The position numbers and the translations under genes are program-made. This document shows, one piece after another, positions 20,142 to 30,261 of a DNA stretch of 56,279 bases; the first letter of the stretch is position 1; every line of letters starts with the position of its first letter. The stretch covers positions 1 through 56,279 of the forward strand of contig JAHEDU010000001.1 of assembly GCA_024641015.1 (NCBI GenBank). Reading direction: 5' to 3'. This DNA is from Micrococcales bacterium (GTDB taxonomy: Bacteria; Actinomycetota; Actinomycetes; Actinomycetales; Microbacteriaceae). The notes below the pieces were generated by a model. The model was not told the origin of the DNA and made no database searches. It was given only the letters and a program-made list of their open reading frames with translations.

Positions 20142-20948
20142 TTATTCGGTATTGGTCAGCGCATAGAGTGTCACGGCGGCGCTGGCAGCAACATTGAGCG
20201 AGTCGACACCGTGGCTCATCGGAATGCGAACAACTCGGTCACACGCGGCGATTGTGCGCGCGGTCAGCCCGTGACCCTCGGACCCGAACACCACCGCGAC
20301 CTTGTCGTGGCCTTCCGCGACGAAATCGGCGAGAGTCAACGAATCGACTGACAGCGCAAGTGCCGCCACAGTGAACCCGAGTTCGCGAAGTTCGTCAATT
20401 CCCGCCGGCCACGACGGGATGCGGGTCCACGGAACTTGAAGGACTGTGCCCATCGACACGCGAACACTTCGGCGATAGAACGGGTCCGCGCATTCGGGGG
20501 TGACGAGCACCGCGTCGGCTCCGAGACCAGCCACACTGCGGAAGATGGCCCCGACGTTTGTGTGGTCAACGATGTTTTCGAGGACGACGACGACCTTCGC
20601 ATCACGCACGATGTCCGAAACGGTCGCTGTGACGGGCCGTTCCATGCTGGCGATTGCCCCGCGGTGAAGGTGGAAACCGGTAAGCCCCTCCAGGGTGTCG
20701 TCGTCACCGACGAAAACCTCGACGTCATGCCCTGCAAGAACTCGCTCGAGATCGGGCAGCCACTTCTCGAGGGAAATGACCGAGACGGGTCGGTGACCGG
20801 CTGCCAGTGCGCGCTCGATGACCTTGGTCGACTCGGCGAGATATAGCCCGGTGTCGGGCTCGAGCATCCGACGAAGTGCAACGTCGGTGAGGTGGGTGAA
20901 AAAACTCAGGCGTTCATCGTCGAGTGACGAGATGGGGACGATTCGCAC
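20142..20948 (-). CDS. TrmH/SpoU-family RNA 2'-O-methyltransferase
   Basis: VVVLENIVDHTNVGAIFRSVAGLGADAVLVTPECADPFYRRSVRVSMGTVLQVPW, VFGSEGHGLT, RIPMSHGVDSLNVAASAAVTLYAL. Confidence 0.94.
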   Translation of the reverse strand: MRIVPISSLDDERLSFFTHLTDVALRRMLEPDTGLYLAESTKVIERALAAGHRPVSVISLEKWLPDLERVLAGHDVEVFVGDDDTLEGLTGFHLHRGAIASMERPVTATVSDIVRDAKVVVVLENIVDHTNVGAIFRSVAGLGADAVLVTPECADPFYRRSVRVSMGTVLQVPWTRIPSWPAGIDELRELGFTVAALALSVDSLTLADFVAEGHDKVAVVFGSEGHGLTARTIAACDRVVRIPMSHGVDSLNVAASAAVTLYALTNTE

Positions 20949-20956
20949 GATTGCCG

Positions 20957-21541
20957 TTAGCTGCTTGCCGGTGTGGCGGTGCGCTGCAGTGTCCCGATGA
21001 ATGTCGCGATGGACGTACCGATGTTGACTAGCACCAGCGCAACAAGGGCGAGGGCGATCCCGACAAGCTTCTGAGCGCTGTCACCAGGCGTTGGGCCGAA
21101 CGCCTCGGCCAGCAGGACGAACATTTGTGAGGTGGTTGCAAACGTCACGGCAAGGCCGACGTAGTTGGATGCGAATGCGACGAACGCGACCCAGGGCTTC
21201 CAGCCCGCATCGCGAAGGCGGCGGACGGTCACGGCGATGGTTGACGGCAGAAGCAACAGTTCGACGGCGAACGTGCTGGACAGCAACGAGTGCTGCAGTT
21301 GCGTATTAAGCAACTCGAGCATCGTGCCGAAATCTGACGACTCACCCGTGAGGACGATCTCGGCGGTGAGGTCTTCTGGGTAGATGAAACCATCGATTGT
21401 TACCGTGACACAACGCACCAGGGCGAGGAACAGAATCCAGTACCAGAAAAAGGGACGACTTGCGGTACCACGGAAGTTGGTGGTGTTGCGAAGCCCGGAC
21501 GCGACCGCATCGACGAACGTGATTTTTGCTGGTGAGTTCAC
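20957..21541 (-). CDS. DUF805-type membrane protein
   Basis: FRGTASRPFFWYWILFLALVR, RRLRDAGWKPWVAF. GTG 21541 chosen from GATAAT 7 nt upstream; ORF track start 21610 is unlikely. Confidence 0.8.
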   Translation of the reverse strand: MNSPAKITFVDAVASGLRNTTNFRGTASRPFFWYWILFLALVRCVTVTIDGFIYPEDLTAEIVLTGESSDFGTMLELLNTQLQHSLLSSTFAVELLLLPSTIAVTVRRLRDAGWKPWVAFVAFASNYVGLAVTFATTSQMFVLLAEAFGPTPGDSAQKLVGIALALVALVLVNIGTSIATFIGTLQRTATPASS

Positions 21542-21583
21542 GCTCACCATTATCGCCGTCGTCGCGCTCGTAGACTGCAGGTA

Positions 21584-22210
21584 ATGACTAACTTCTATCT
21601 CATCCGCCACGGCGAGACCGACTGGAACCTCGCGGGCAAGATTCAGGGTGCAACGGACATCCCCCTCAACGAGACGGGACGCGCTCAGGCGAGGGCGACC
21701 GGCGCCAAGATGCAGGGACGCTCCTGGGATGTGATCGTGTCGAGTCCCCTCTCACGAGCTGTCGAAACTGCGCAGATCATCGCGTCGTACATCGGACTCG
21801 GCGAACCACGAACGGTTCCTGGAATCGTCGAGCGCAACTATGGCGCAGCAGAAGGACTCACCGGCCCCGAAGTTGAAGCTCTCTACCCCGATGATGCGCC
21901 GGTGCCCGGTCGTGAAACCCGCGGCGAGGTTCAAGAGCGCGTTGTCGCCGCCCTTCACGAACTCGCCGCCGAATTCCGTGGCAAGAACGTCATCGTCGTG
22001 TGCCACGGCGGTGTGATTCGCGCGATGTTGCACGAGACCACGGGGACGTCGTTCTTCCACGAGCGAATCATCAACGGTTCGGTGCACTCGTTCCACCACG
22101 ACGACGACGGACTGAGTCTCGTCCACTTCAATGACCCACTCGATGCGCTGACCGACGACCTCACTCTTCCCGACTTCGAAGATCAGCAACCCCTGGAGCG
22201 TCGCGACTAA
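21584..22210 (+). CDS. Histidine phosphatase (phosphoglycerate mutase-like)
   Basis: FYLIRHGETDWNLAGKIQGATDIPLNETGRAQA, VVCHGGVIRAMLHE. Confidence 0.94.
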   Translation: MTNFYLIRHGETDWNLAGKIQGATDIPLNETGRAQARATGAKMQGRSWDVIVSSPLSRAVETAQIIASYIGLGEPRTVPGIVERNYGAAEGLTGPEVEALYPDDAPVPGRETRGEVQERVVAALHELAAEFRGKNVIVVCHGGVIRAMLHETTGTSFFHERIINGSVHSFHHDDDGLSLVHFNDPLDALTDDLTLPDFEDQQPLERRD

Positions 22211-22704
22211 TGGCGTGGAAGGCGATCGAGGTTCTGCACCCCAACGGGGTCAAGGTTCGCGATGCGCTTCGTGCCGCGGGGGTCGACACGGACATTGTCG
22301 AGACGCTGGAAGGCTCGCCGACAGCGGCGACCGCTGCCGCTCAGCTCGACATCGAGGTCGGCCAGGTGTGTAACTCGCTGTTGTTCAATGCGGATGACCA
22401 GCCGCTGTTGATTTTGGCGTCGGGCGGTCACAAGGTCGACCTGGATCGCGTCGCAACCGAGTTGGGCTTCGAATCGGTTCACCGTCCCGACGCGGATTTC
22501 GTCCGCCAGTACACGGGTCAACCGATCGGCGGTGTCGCGCCACTTGGCCACCCATCCCCCGTTCGCACGATCGTCGATACGCACCTCGCCACTTGGGACG
22601 TGGTGTGGGCGGCCGGAGGTCACCCGCACTATGTTTTCCCGACTTCATTCGACGAGCTTGTCCGCATCACCGGTGGTCAGCCGGTGGATGTCGGCCAGCG
22701 CTAA
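22210..22704 (+). CDS. YbaK/EbsC-family aminoacyl-tRNA deacylase
   Basis: CNSLLFNADDQPLLILASGGHKVDLDRVA, TGQPIGGVAPLGHPSPVRTIVDTHLA. Confidence 0.92.
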   Translation: MAWKAIEVLHPNGVKVRDALRAAGVDTDIVETLEGSPTAATAAAQLDIEVGQVCNSLLFNADDQPLLILASGGHKVDLDRVATELGFESVHRPDADFVRQYTGQPIGGVAPLGHPSPVRTIVDTHLATWDVVWAAGGHPHYVFPTSFDELVRITGGQPVDVGQR

Positions 22705-23585
22705 CGGCGACCGAGAAATTCGCGAATTGCGGCAGCCGTTTCGACGGGCTTTTCGTAGTGCACGAGGTGGCCGACACCCTCGATGACGGACAGTTCGGCG
22801 TTGGGGAATGCCTTCTGCACCGCGAATTGTGCTGACAGAGGCGTGATGTCGTCCTGGTCGGCTGCGACCAGCAACACCGGCGCATCGAGTTCGGCGGCGA
22901 AGTCACTGACCGAATTCGAGATGCTCACGCGGTACGCACCGATGAGCGAATCGCGATCGGAATACAGCGAGAAGTAGCGTGCGTGCTGCTCGTGAATCCA
23001 TCGTCGAATCGTGGTGTCCCGCGACTTGACGAGCAAGATGCTCATCACGCGAACAACAAAAGGCAGCGACAAGAGCGCGTTACCCCACGACGCGGGAAGC
23101 GCGCCGCCCACGACGTACCAGGAAGAACCAAGTGCGACGAGGACCTTTTTTGGCCCGCTGAGTGCCCGTTCTGCGATGGGGTTGACGAGCACGATGGGCG
23201 AACGACGTGTGCCGCGCAGAGCGTTCGAAACCACGATTGAACCGAAGGAGTGTCCGAGGACAACAGCGCCTGTGGTGTTGGTCTCCTTGAGGAACGCCCG
23301 AAACCAGCGACCGTAGTCCTCAATCGATCGAACTCCGTCGGCCCACGTTCCGCTCGCGCCGAATGCGGGAAGGTCGGGGATGATGATGCGGAATTCGGGA
23401 AGCGCGTCAGCGAAGAGTTCGAGCCCGTGGTGGTCTCCGCGGAATCCGTGGACCATGACGATTGTCTCGGCGCCGCGCACGGCCGGGTATTCCCACCAGT
23501 GGGTCGTTACACCGTCAACAACGGCTGAGTGCTCGACTGCGGACCGAGGACTCAGGATGCCGGGATAGGGGTACGGCTCGGTCAC
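22701..23585 (-). CDS. Alpha/beta-fold hydrolase
   Basis: IVMVHGFRGDHHGLELFADALP, VVLGHSFGSIVVSNAL, PVLLVAADQDDITPL, IEGVGHLVHYEKP. Confidence 0.9.
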   Translation of the reverse strand: MTEPYPYPGILSPRSAVEHSAVVDGVTTHWWEYPAVRGAETIVMVHGFRGDHHGLELFADALPEFRIIIPDLPAFGASGTWADGVRSIEDYGRWFRAFLKETNTTGAVVLGHSFGSIVVSNALRGTRRSPIVLVNPIAERALSGPKKVLVALGSSWYVVGGALPASWGNALLSLPFVVRVMSILLVKSRDTTIRRWIHEQHARYFSLYSDRDSLIGAYRVSISNSVSDFAAELDAPVLLVAADQDDITPLSAQFAVQKAFPNAELSVIEGVGHLVHYEKPVETAAAIREFLGRR

Positions 23586-23604
23586 AGTTGATAGTTTAGA
23601 GCGC
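23586..23604. promoter_or_regulatory. 19-bp divergent promoter region with overlapping -10 elements for hydrolase (-) and treS (+)
   Basis: TAGTTT at 23592-23597 is 7 nt before GTG 23605; on the minus strand TAAACT (23593-23598) is 7 nt before GTG 23585. Confidence 0.65.
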
Positions 23605-25260
23605 GTGACTGAACAACTCTCCGTAGACCCCGAGTGGTACCGCAAAGCCGTTTTTTATGAAGTGATGGTGCGCAGTTTCCGCGACACTAACGGCGACGGA
23701 TACGGCGACCTCAAGGGCATGATCGAGAAGCTCGACTACCTCAAATGGCTCGGTGTCGACGCCATCTGGCTTCCGCCCTTTTTCGCCTCTCCCCTGCGTG
23801 ACGGCGGTTACGACATTGCCGACTACACCGCGATCAACCCGCTGTACGGGTCGATGGACGACTTCGACGCGTTCCTCGCCGGCGCGCACGAGCGCGGAAT
23901 GCGGGTTGTTATTGACTTCGTCATCAACCACACGTCTGACCAGCACCGCTGGTTCCAGGAATCTCGGTCGAACCCGACCGGCCCCTACGGAGACTTCTAC
24001 GTCTGGAGCGACACCGACGAGAAGTTCGAGAACGTTCGCATCATTTTCACGGACACTGAGACGTCGAACTGGGCGTGGGACGAGGTACGTCAGCAGTACT
24101 ACTGGCACCGCTTCTTCTCGCACCAGCCCGACCTCAACTTCGAGAACCCCGCGGTTCACGAGGCCGTGTTCGACATCGCACGTTTCTGGCTGAACAAGGG
24201 CGTTGACGGCTTCCGTCTGGACGCGATCCCCTACCTCTACGTGTCAGAGGGAAACACCGGCGAATCCGAGCCCCCGACCCACACGTTTATCCAGTCGTTG
24301 CGCGCGATGATGGACCGCGAGTTCCCCGGCCGCATGCTCGTCGCCGAGGCGAACCAATTGCCTCGCGAGGTCACCGACTACTTCGGCTCGGAGGAAACCC
24401 CCGAGTGCAACATGGCGTTCAACTTCCCCGTCATGCCATACATCTTCTACTCGTTGAAGTCGGGTGACGCGACGGGCTTGACTGGCGTCCTCGCCGACCT
24501 TCCCGACGTTCCTAAGGGTGCCGCCTGGGGCGTGTTCCTTCGCAACCACGATGAGTTGACGCTCGAGATGGTGAACGACGAGGAACGTCAAAAGATGTAC
24601 GAGTGGTACGCGCCCGAACCGCGGATGAAGGTGAACGTCGGCATTCGCCGCCGTCTCGCTCCCCTGCTTGACGGGCGCAGGGACAAGCTCGACCTGGCCA
24701 ACGCGATCCTGCTGAGCCTTCCCGGTAGCCCGTTCCTGTATTACGGTGACGAGATCGGCATGGGCGACAACATTTGGCTTGACGACCGGGATGCGTCGCG
24801 CACCCCGATGCAGTGGGTCGAAACACCCGACGCCGGCTTCTCTGACGGTGACCCGGAATCGTTCTATCTGCCCGTTGTTGCGTCGGACGAGTACGGCCCG
24901 CACGCCGTCAACGTTGCCGCGCAGGAGTCGGACCCTGACTCGGTGCTGTGGTGGACGAAAAACACGCTTGAAATGCGCAAGTCGCTTCCCGCGTTGGGCA
25001 CGGGATCGACGCGACTCCTGTCGACTGGTAGCCCCGCGGTTCTCGCGTTCGTTCGTGAGCCGGAAGGCCCCGGAGTCCCGGTCGTCTGCGTTTTCAACTT
25101 CTCGGAGTCGGACGTTTCCGCCACGCTCTCGTCGGTCGCACCAACCGGAAGCGCCGTCGTTGACGTGCGAACGGGTGAAACGGTGTGCGAGGTAGACGAT
25201 TCCGAAGAGCTTCGGCTCGACCTGCCCGCGATGTCGTGGCACTGGCTCACCGTTTCCTAG
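23605..25260 (+). CDS. treS: Maltose alpha-D-glucosyltransferase/trehalose synthase
   Basis: WYRKAVFYEVMVRSFRDTNGDGYGDLKGMIEKLDYLKWLGVDAIWLPPFFASPLRDGGYDIADY; GH13 TreS signature. Confidence 0.96.
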   Translation: MTEQLSVDPEWYRKAVFYEVMVRSFRDTNGDGYGDLKGMIEKLDYLKWLGVDAIWLPPFFASPLRDGGYDIADYTAINPLYGSMDDFDAFLAGAHERGMRVVIDFVINHTSDQHRWFQESRSNPTGPYGDFYVWSDTDEKFENVRIIFTDTETSNWAWDEVRQQYYWHRFFSHQPDLNFENPAVHEAVFDIARFWLNKGVDGFRLDAIPYLYVSEGNTGESEPPTHTFIQSLRAMMDREFPGRMLVAEANQLPREVTDYFGSEETPECNMAFNFPVMPYIFYSLKSGDATGLTGVLADLPDVPKGAAWGVFLRNHDELTLEMVNDEERQKMYEWYAPEPRMKVNVGIRRRLAPLLDGRRDKLDLANAILLSLPGSPFLYYGDEIGMGDNIWLDDRDASRTPMQWVETPDAGFSDGDPESFYLPVVASDEYGPHAVNVAAQESDPDSVLWWTKNTLEMRKSLPALGTGSTRLLSTGSPAVLAFVREPEGPGVPVVCVFNFSESDVSATLSSVAPTGSAVVDVRTGETVCEVDDSEELRLDLPAMSWHWLTVS

Positions 25261-25284
25261 GGTGCCCCGCGTTAGTGTGACTTC

Positions 25285-25983
25285 ATGAGCGACTGGAACT
25301 TGTTGGGGGTCTTCGACCTCGAAACCACCGGACTTGACGTCACCCAAGCCCGAATCGTGACCGCCTATGTCGGCGTACTCGACCGCGACGGAAACGTCGT
25401 GTCCGAGAAGTCGTGGGTCGCCGATCCGGGCATCCCGATTCCCGATATCGCGGCGTCGGTACATGGGTACACGACCGAACGCGCCCAAGCCGAGGGCCGT
25501 CCCGCCGTCGAGGTCGTCGGCGAGATCGTGGCTACTCTTGCGGAGCTGTTCGCTGCCGGAACACCGGTCGTCGCGTACAACGCGTCATATGACTTCTCGC
25601 TTCTTCACCACGACGCCATTCGTAACGGCTATGAACCACTGAACAACCCGCGCCCGATTGTTGACCCGATGGTGGTCGACAAGAAGATCGACCAGTTCCG
25701 CAAGGGCAAGCGAACGTTGCAGGCGGCCTGTGATACCTACGGCGTCGAACTGGGATCGGCTCACGATGCGGGCGCCGATGCCGTCGCTGCCGGTCGCGTG
25801 TTCCGCGAAATGCAGAAGAAGTTTGCCGAAACTGCCGAAATCGGCTTGTCCCCCATCGATCTTCACGACGCTCAGATCGAGTGGGCAAGGCTCCAGGCAG
25901 AATCGTTCGCGAAGTGGCTCGCCAGCAAGGGCGAAACGAGCCGTCGCGTGGGCGATGGCGTGTGGCCGGTATATCGTGGCTAA
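25285..25983 (+). CDS. DnaQ-like 3'-5' exonuclease (Pol III epsilon family)
   Basis: GVFDLETTGLDVTQARIVTAYVGVLD, HDAGADAVAAGRVFREM. Confidence 0.92.
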   Translation: MSDWNLLGVFDLETTGLDVTQARIVTAYVGVLDRDGNVVSEKSWVADPGIPIPDIAASVHGYTTERAQAEGRPAVEVVGEIVATLAELFAAGTPVVAYNASYDFSLLHHDAIRNGYEPLNNPRPIVDPMVVDKKIDQFRKGKRTLQAACDTYGVELGSAHDAGADAVAAGRVFREMQKKFAETAEIGLSPIDLHDAQIEWARLQAESFAKWLASKGETSRRVGDGVWPVYRG

Positions 25984-26000
25984 CCCCTATTGCTTAACAA

Positions 26001-26028
26001 CAAAGGCCGCGCAATCGCGCGGCCTTTG
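26001..26028. terminator. Bidirectional hairpin terminator between exonuclease and rpmE2
   Basis: Perfect 12-bp stem caaaggccgcgc-aatc-gcgcggcctttg located between convergent genes. Confidence 0.85.
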
Positions 26029-26042
26029 TGCTGAAGTGTGGG

Positions 26043-26291
26043 TTACTGACCGAAGCCTTCGTAACGCTTGTTGAACTTCTCGACGCGACCGGCCGAGTCC
26101 ATGATGCGCTGCTTACCCGTGTAGAAGGGGTGCGATGCGCTCGAGATTTCGACGTCGATGACGGGGTATTCCACGCCTTCGTACGAGATGGTCTTGTCCG
26201 ACGTTGCGGTCGAACGGGTAAGGAACAGTTCGCCACTCGCGAGGTCGCGGAAAACGATCGGTGCGTAGGTGGGGTGAATTTCAGCCTTCAT
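26043..26291 (-). CDS. rpmE2: 50S ribosomal protein L31 type B (cysteine-free)
   Basis: [82 protein letters not shown]. Confidence 0.96.
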   Translation of the reverse strand: MKAEIHPTYAPIVFRDLASGELFLTRSTATSDKTISYEGVEYPVIDVEISSASHPFYTGKQRIMDSAGRVEKFNKRYEGFGQ

Positions 26292-26340
26292 GATGTCCTC
26301 TTGGTAAGTCTGGGCGCCGTGAGCGCAACGCTCTATGTTA

Positions 26341-27132
26341 TCAGACCGAACGGCTGCCGCGCGCGCTGTAACGACCATCGTTTTTGGTGACGGTCAACGG
26401 CAGTCCGAAAGCCTCGGTGAGGACGTTTGAGGTCAGCACATCGGCTATCGGTCCGGCCGCGTGAATGCGCCCCTGCGACATGACGAGAACGTGGGTGAAC
26501 CCGGGGGGAATTTCCTCGACGTGGTGCGTCACCATGACGATGACCGGGGCCATGTCCGAGCTGGCGAACTCCCCCAGCAGATCGACGAGCTCTTCGCGCG
26601 CGCCGAGGTCGAGGCTCGCGGCAGGTTCGTCGAGAAGCAGGATTTCGGGGTCCGTCATGATTGCGCGGGCAATCATCGTGCGCTTCTGTTCGCCGTCGGA
26701 CAGAGTCCCGAAGGTGCGTTCCTCGAGGTGGTCGAGCTTCCATTCGCGCAGCACTCGCTGAGCCCGCTTGACGTCTACGTCGTCGTATTCTTCGTTCCAA
26801 CGACCCGTAACGGCCCACGCAGCGGTGAGAACAACGTCGAGAACGGTCTCGTTCGCCGGAATCCGTCGGGCCATCGCGGTAGACGCGAACCCGATGCGAG
26901 GGCGAAGTTCAAAGAGATCTCCCTGACCGAGTCGTTCTCCGAGAATGGTCACGACACCGTCGGTGGGGTGCTCCTGTGCGGCCAACATCTGCAACAGCGT
27001 GGTCTTGCCGGCGCCGTTTGGCCCAATGATGACCCACCGCTCGTCGTCCTGAATCGACCAGTTGACACCGCCCAGAATGCGGTTTCCGTCCCGAACAACG
27101 GCAACATCACGGAATTCGGCAACGAGGGTCAT
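26341..27132 (-). CDS. ABC transporter ATP-binding protein (ModF-like)
   Basis: [48 protein letters not shown]. Confidence 0.92.
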   Translation of the reverse strand: MTLVAEFRDVAVVRDGNRILGGVNWSIQDDERWVIIGPNGAGKTTLLQMLAAQEHPTDGVVTILGERLGQGDLFELRPRIGFASTAMARRIPANETVLDVVLTAAWAVTGRWNEEYDDVDVKRAQRVLREWKLDHLEERTFGTLSDGEQKRTMIARAIMTDPEILLLDEPAASLDLGAREELVDLLGEFASSDMAPVIVMVTHHVEEIPPGFTHVLVMSQGRIHAAGPIADVLTSNVLTEAFGLPLTVTKNDGRYSARGSRSV

Positions 27133-27144
27133 AGTTCCTCTAGC

Positions 27145-28329
27145 CTACGCGGTGAGTCGGCGGTAGAGCGCTTCGGTTCGGTCGGCGATTGCCTCCCACG
27201 CGAAGTGATCCTCGACGCGATGGCGGCCGGCTTCACCGTATTGGCGGCACAAATCGGGATTGCTGACAACCTCGGTCAGAACGCGCGCAAGGTCGGACAC
27301 AAACTTGTCGGGGTCGACGGGAGTTCCCGTGCCGTCGTCGACCTGATCGATCGGAACGAGTCGCCCGGTCACGCCGTCATCCACAACTTCGGGGATTCCG
27401 CCGGTCGCCGTGCCCACGACAGCGACGCCACAGGCCATCGCTTCGAGGTTGACGATTCCAAGAGGCTCGTAGACGGACGGGCAAACAAACACCGACGACA
27501 CCGACAACGCTGTCGACAATTCATCGCGGGTGAGCATTCGGTCAATCCAGACAACTCCGTCGCGTTCACTGCGCAGGACGTCAACGGCGGACTGGACTTC
27601 GGCGAGGATTTCCGAGGTATCGGGCGCACCTGCGCACAGAACCAGCTGTACCTCGACGGGCAAGTGCCGGGCAGCCTGAAGCAAATAGGGAAGGCCCTTT
27701 TGACGCGTGATTCGGCCGACAAAGATGACCGTTGGTCTGGTGGGATCGATTCCCAACGAGCGGGCGACGTCGTGGTCCTCGCGACGGACCCATCGTTCGA
27801 GGTCGATTCCGTTGTGGATCGTGACGACGCGTTCGGGGTCAACGTCCGGATACGACCGCAAAATATCCCGACGCATTCCGTCGCTGACGGCGATGATGGC
27901 GTCGGCCGACTCGTAGGCGGTCTTTTCGATGTAGGACGAAACACGATATCCGCCACCCAGTTGTTCGGCTTTCCAGGGGCGCAACGGTTCGAGCGAGTGG
28001 GCGGTGATGACGTGCGGGATTCCGTGAAGCAATTTGGCGAGGTGCCCTGCGAAGTTCGCGTACCAGGTGTGCGAGTGCACGACATCGGCGCCAGCGATGT
28101 CACCCACCATCGACAGGTCGGTCCCCAGCGTCGCAAGGGTCGCGTTAGCGTCAACCAGCTCTGCGGGAACGGAATACGACGTCGTTCCCTCCTCGTCACG
28201 GGGCGCTCCGAAGGCGCGAACACGCACATCGATCGACCGTCGAAGAGAGCGAACAAGTTCGGCGACGTGGACTCCAGCACCGCCGTAAATCTCGGGCGGA
28301 TATTCCTTGCTGATGACGTCAACGCGCAT
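27145..28329 (-). CDS. glgA: Glycogen synthase / GlgM-like glycosyltransferase
   Basis: MRVDVISKEYPPEIYGGAGVHVAELVRSLRR, IFVGRITRQKGLPYLLQA, PSVYEPLGIVNLEAMACG; divergent from glgC. Confidence 0.92.
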   Translation of the reverse strand: MRVDVISKEYPPEIYGGAGVHVAELVRSLRRSIDVRVRAFGAPRDEEGTTSYSVPAELVDANATLATLGTDLSMVGDIAGADVVHSHTWYANFAGHLAKLLHGIPHVITAHSLEPLRPWKAEQLGGGYRVSSYIEKTAYESADAIIAVSDGMRRDILRSYPDVDPERVVTIHNGIDLERWVRREDHDVARSLGIDPTRPTVIFVGRITRQKGLPYLLQAARHLPVEVQLVLCAGAPDTSEILAEVQSAVDVLRSERDGVVWIDRMLTRDELSTALSVSSVFVCPSVYEPLGIVNLEAMACGVAVVGTATGGIPEVVDDGVTGRLVPIDQVDDGTGTPVDPDKFVSDLARVLTEVVSNPDLCRQYGEAGRHRVEDHFAWEAIADRTEALYRRLTA

Positions 28330-28374
28330 GAACAAACGCTAGCGCATTGGTCAGATTCGCCCTAGTGTGAAGCC

Positions 28375-29613
28375 ATGAGCGAACCCAAGGTGTTTGGCAT
28401 TGTTCTCGCGGGTGGTGAGGGAAAACGACTCATGCCCCTCACTGCGGACCGCGCGAAGCCTGCCGTTCCTTTTGCCGGCGAATACCGACTCATCGACTTT
28501 GCGATTTCGAATCTCATCAACTCGGGTCTTCGCCAGATTGTCGTGTTGACACAGTACAAGTCGCACTCGCTTGACCGTCACGTGTCGCAGACGTGGCGCC
28601 TGTCGGGGATGCTTAACGCTTACGTGGCGTCGGTTCCGGCTCAACAGCGACTGGGCAAGCACTGGTTCCAGGGAAGCGCCGACGCGATTCTGCAAAGCCT
28701 CAACCTCATCCGGGATGAGAAGCCGGACATCGTTGTCGTGGTCGGCGCTGACCACGTTTATCGAATGGACTTCCGCGACATGATCGATGCCCACATCCGC
28801 AACAAGGCGGGCGTTACCGTTGCCGGTATTCGCCAGCCACTGTCGTTGGCGGACCAGTTCGGTGTGATCGAGGCGGACCCGACGAACTCAGAGAAGATTT
28901 CCGCGTTCCGCGAAAAGCCGACGGACGCGAAGGGGTTGATCGACTCCCCCAATGAGGTGCTCGCGTCGATGGGTAACTACGTATTTGACGCCGATGTGCT
29001 GATCGACGCGGTGACACGGGATGGTGAAAAGATCGACTCGAAGCACGACATGGGTGGCGACATCGTTCCCGATTTTGTCGGTCGCGGTGAAGCGTTTGTG
29101 TACGACTTCATTCACAACACCGTCCCCGGCTCGACCGACCGTGACCGCAACTATTGGCGAGACGTGGGAACAATCGACTCGTTCTTCGAAGCGCACCAGG
29201 ACCTGATCTTCCCTCTTCCCGTGTTCAACCTGTACAACCAGGACTGGCCGATCTTCTCGCAGCAGTGGAACTCTCCCCCTGCGAAGTTTGTTCGTGACGA
29301 TAAGGGAACGAGCGGTACGGCGACCGAGTCATTGGTGTCACTCGGTTGTGTCGTGTCCGGTGGGCACATCGAACGCAGCGTTCTCAGCCCGTGGGTCACC
29401 GTTGAATCCGGTGCGGAAGTGACCGACAGTGTTCTGTTTGAGAAGGTTCGAATCGGCGAGGGTGCAATCGTGCGTCGGGCTATTCTGGACAAGGAAGTTG
29501 TTGTCGCCCCTGGCGCCACGATCGGTGTCGATCACGATCTTGACCGCTCTCGCGGTTTCTCGGTTACCCCGAGCGGAATCGTCGTCGTCGAAAAGGGTGT
29601 CCACGTCGAATAA
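28375..29613 (+). CDS. glgC: Glucose-1-phosphate adenylyltransferase
   Basis: [44 protein letters not shown]. Confidence 0.98.
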   Translation: MSEPKVFGIVLAGGEGKRLMPLTADRAKPAVPFAGEYRLIDFAISNLINSGLRQIVVLTQYKSHSLDRHVSQTWRLSGMLNAYVASVPAQQRLGKHWFQGSADAILQSLNLIRDEKPDIVVVVGADHVYRMDFRDMIDAHIRNKAGVTVAGIRQPLSLADQFGVIEADPTNSEKISAFREKPTDAKGLIDSPNEVLASMGNYVFDADVLIDAVTRDGEKIDSKHDMGGDIVPDFVGRGEAFVYDFIHNTVPGSTDRDRNYWRDVGTIDSFFEAHQDLIFPLPVFNLYNQDWPIFSQQWNSPPAKFVRDDKGTSGTATESLVSLGCVVSGGHIERSVLSPWVTVESGAEVTDSVLFEKVRIGEGAIVRRAILDKEVVVAPGATIGVDHDLDRSRGFSVTPSGIVVVEKGVHVE

Positions 29614-29619
29614 GGAGTC

Positions 29620-30261
29620 GTGATGAGTGGATTCCTCGTCGTCTGTGACGTCGACTCAACCCTCATCAACGACGAGGTCATCGAGCTTCTCGCCGACGCC
29701 GCAGGAGTCCGAGCAGAAGTTGCGGCGGTCACCGAGCGTGCGATGCGCGGTGAACTCGACTTTGCGGAGTCACTCGCCGAGCGAGTTCGGTGTCTTGCCG
29801 GGCTCACCGAAGGCGTTTTCGCGCAAGTCCTCGACCGAATTACGCCCACCCCAGGTGTCGAGAAGTTGATCGAGGCGGTGCACAGCGCAGGCGGGCGAAT
29901 CATCGCGGTCTCTGGCGGTTTCCACGAAATTCTTGACCCCCTCGCCGCACGACTTGGACTGGATTGGTGGACGGCCAACCGACTCGAACGAATCAATGGG
30001 ATGCTGACCGGGCGAACCCAAGGACCCGTAATCGACGCTCACGCAAAAGCCGACGCTCTTCGCGGGTATGCGGCGGACAATGACATCCCACTGGAATCAA
30101 CCATCGCCGTCGGTGACGGTGCGAACGATCTTGCGATGATGCGCGCGGCCGCCATTTCCGTGGCGTTCTGCGCAAAACCCGTTGTCATCGAACACGCGAC
30201 GGTCTCGATAACGGAACGCGATCTGACTCGCGTGATCCCGTTGTTCGGTCGACTTTCTTAG
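29620..30261 (+). CDS. serB: Phosphoserine phosphatase
   Basis: VVCDVDSTLINDEVIELLADAAG, AVSGGFHEILDPLA, VGDGANDLAMMRAA. Confidence 0.94.
   Translation: MMSGFLVVCDVDSTLINDEVIELLADAAGVRAEVAAVTERAMRGELDFAESLAERVRCLAGLTEGVFAQVLDRITPTPGVEKLIEAVHSAGGRIIAVSGGFHEILDPLAARLGLDWWTANRLERINGMLTGRTQGPVIDAHAKADALRGYAADNDIPLESTIAVGDGANDLAMMRAAAISVAFCAKPVVIEHATVSITERDLTRVIPLFGRLS

Noticed and set aside
26461-28365. 634-aa open frame on + strand antisense to the ABC ATPase and glgA
   Set aside because: Spans two well-supported genes on the opposite strand; translation is V/R/D/G-rich with no recognisable motif. Typical high-GC mirror ORF.
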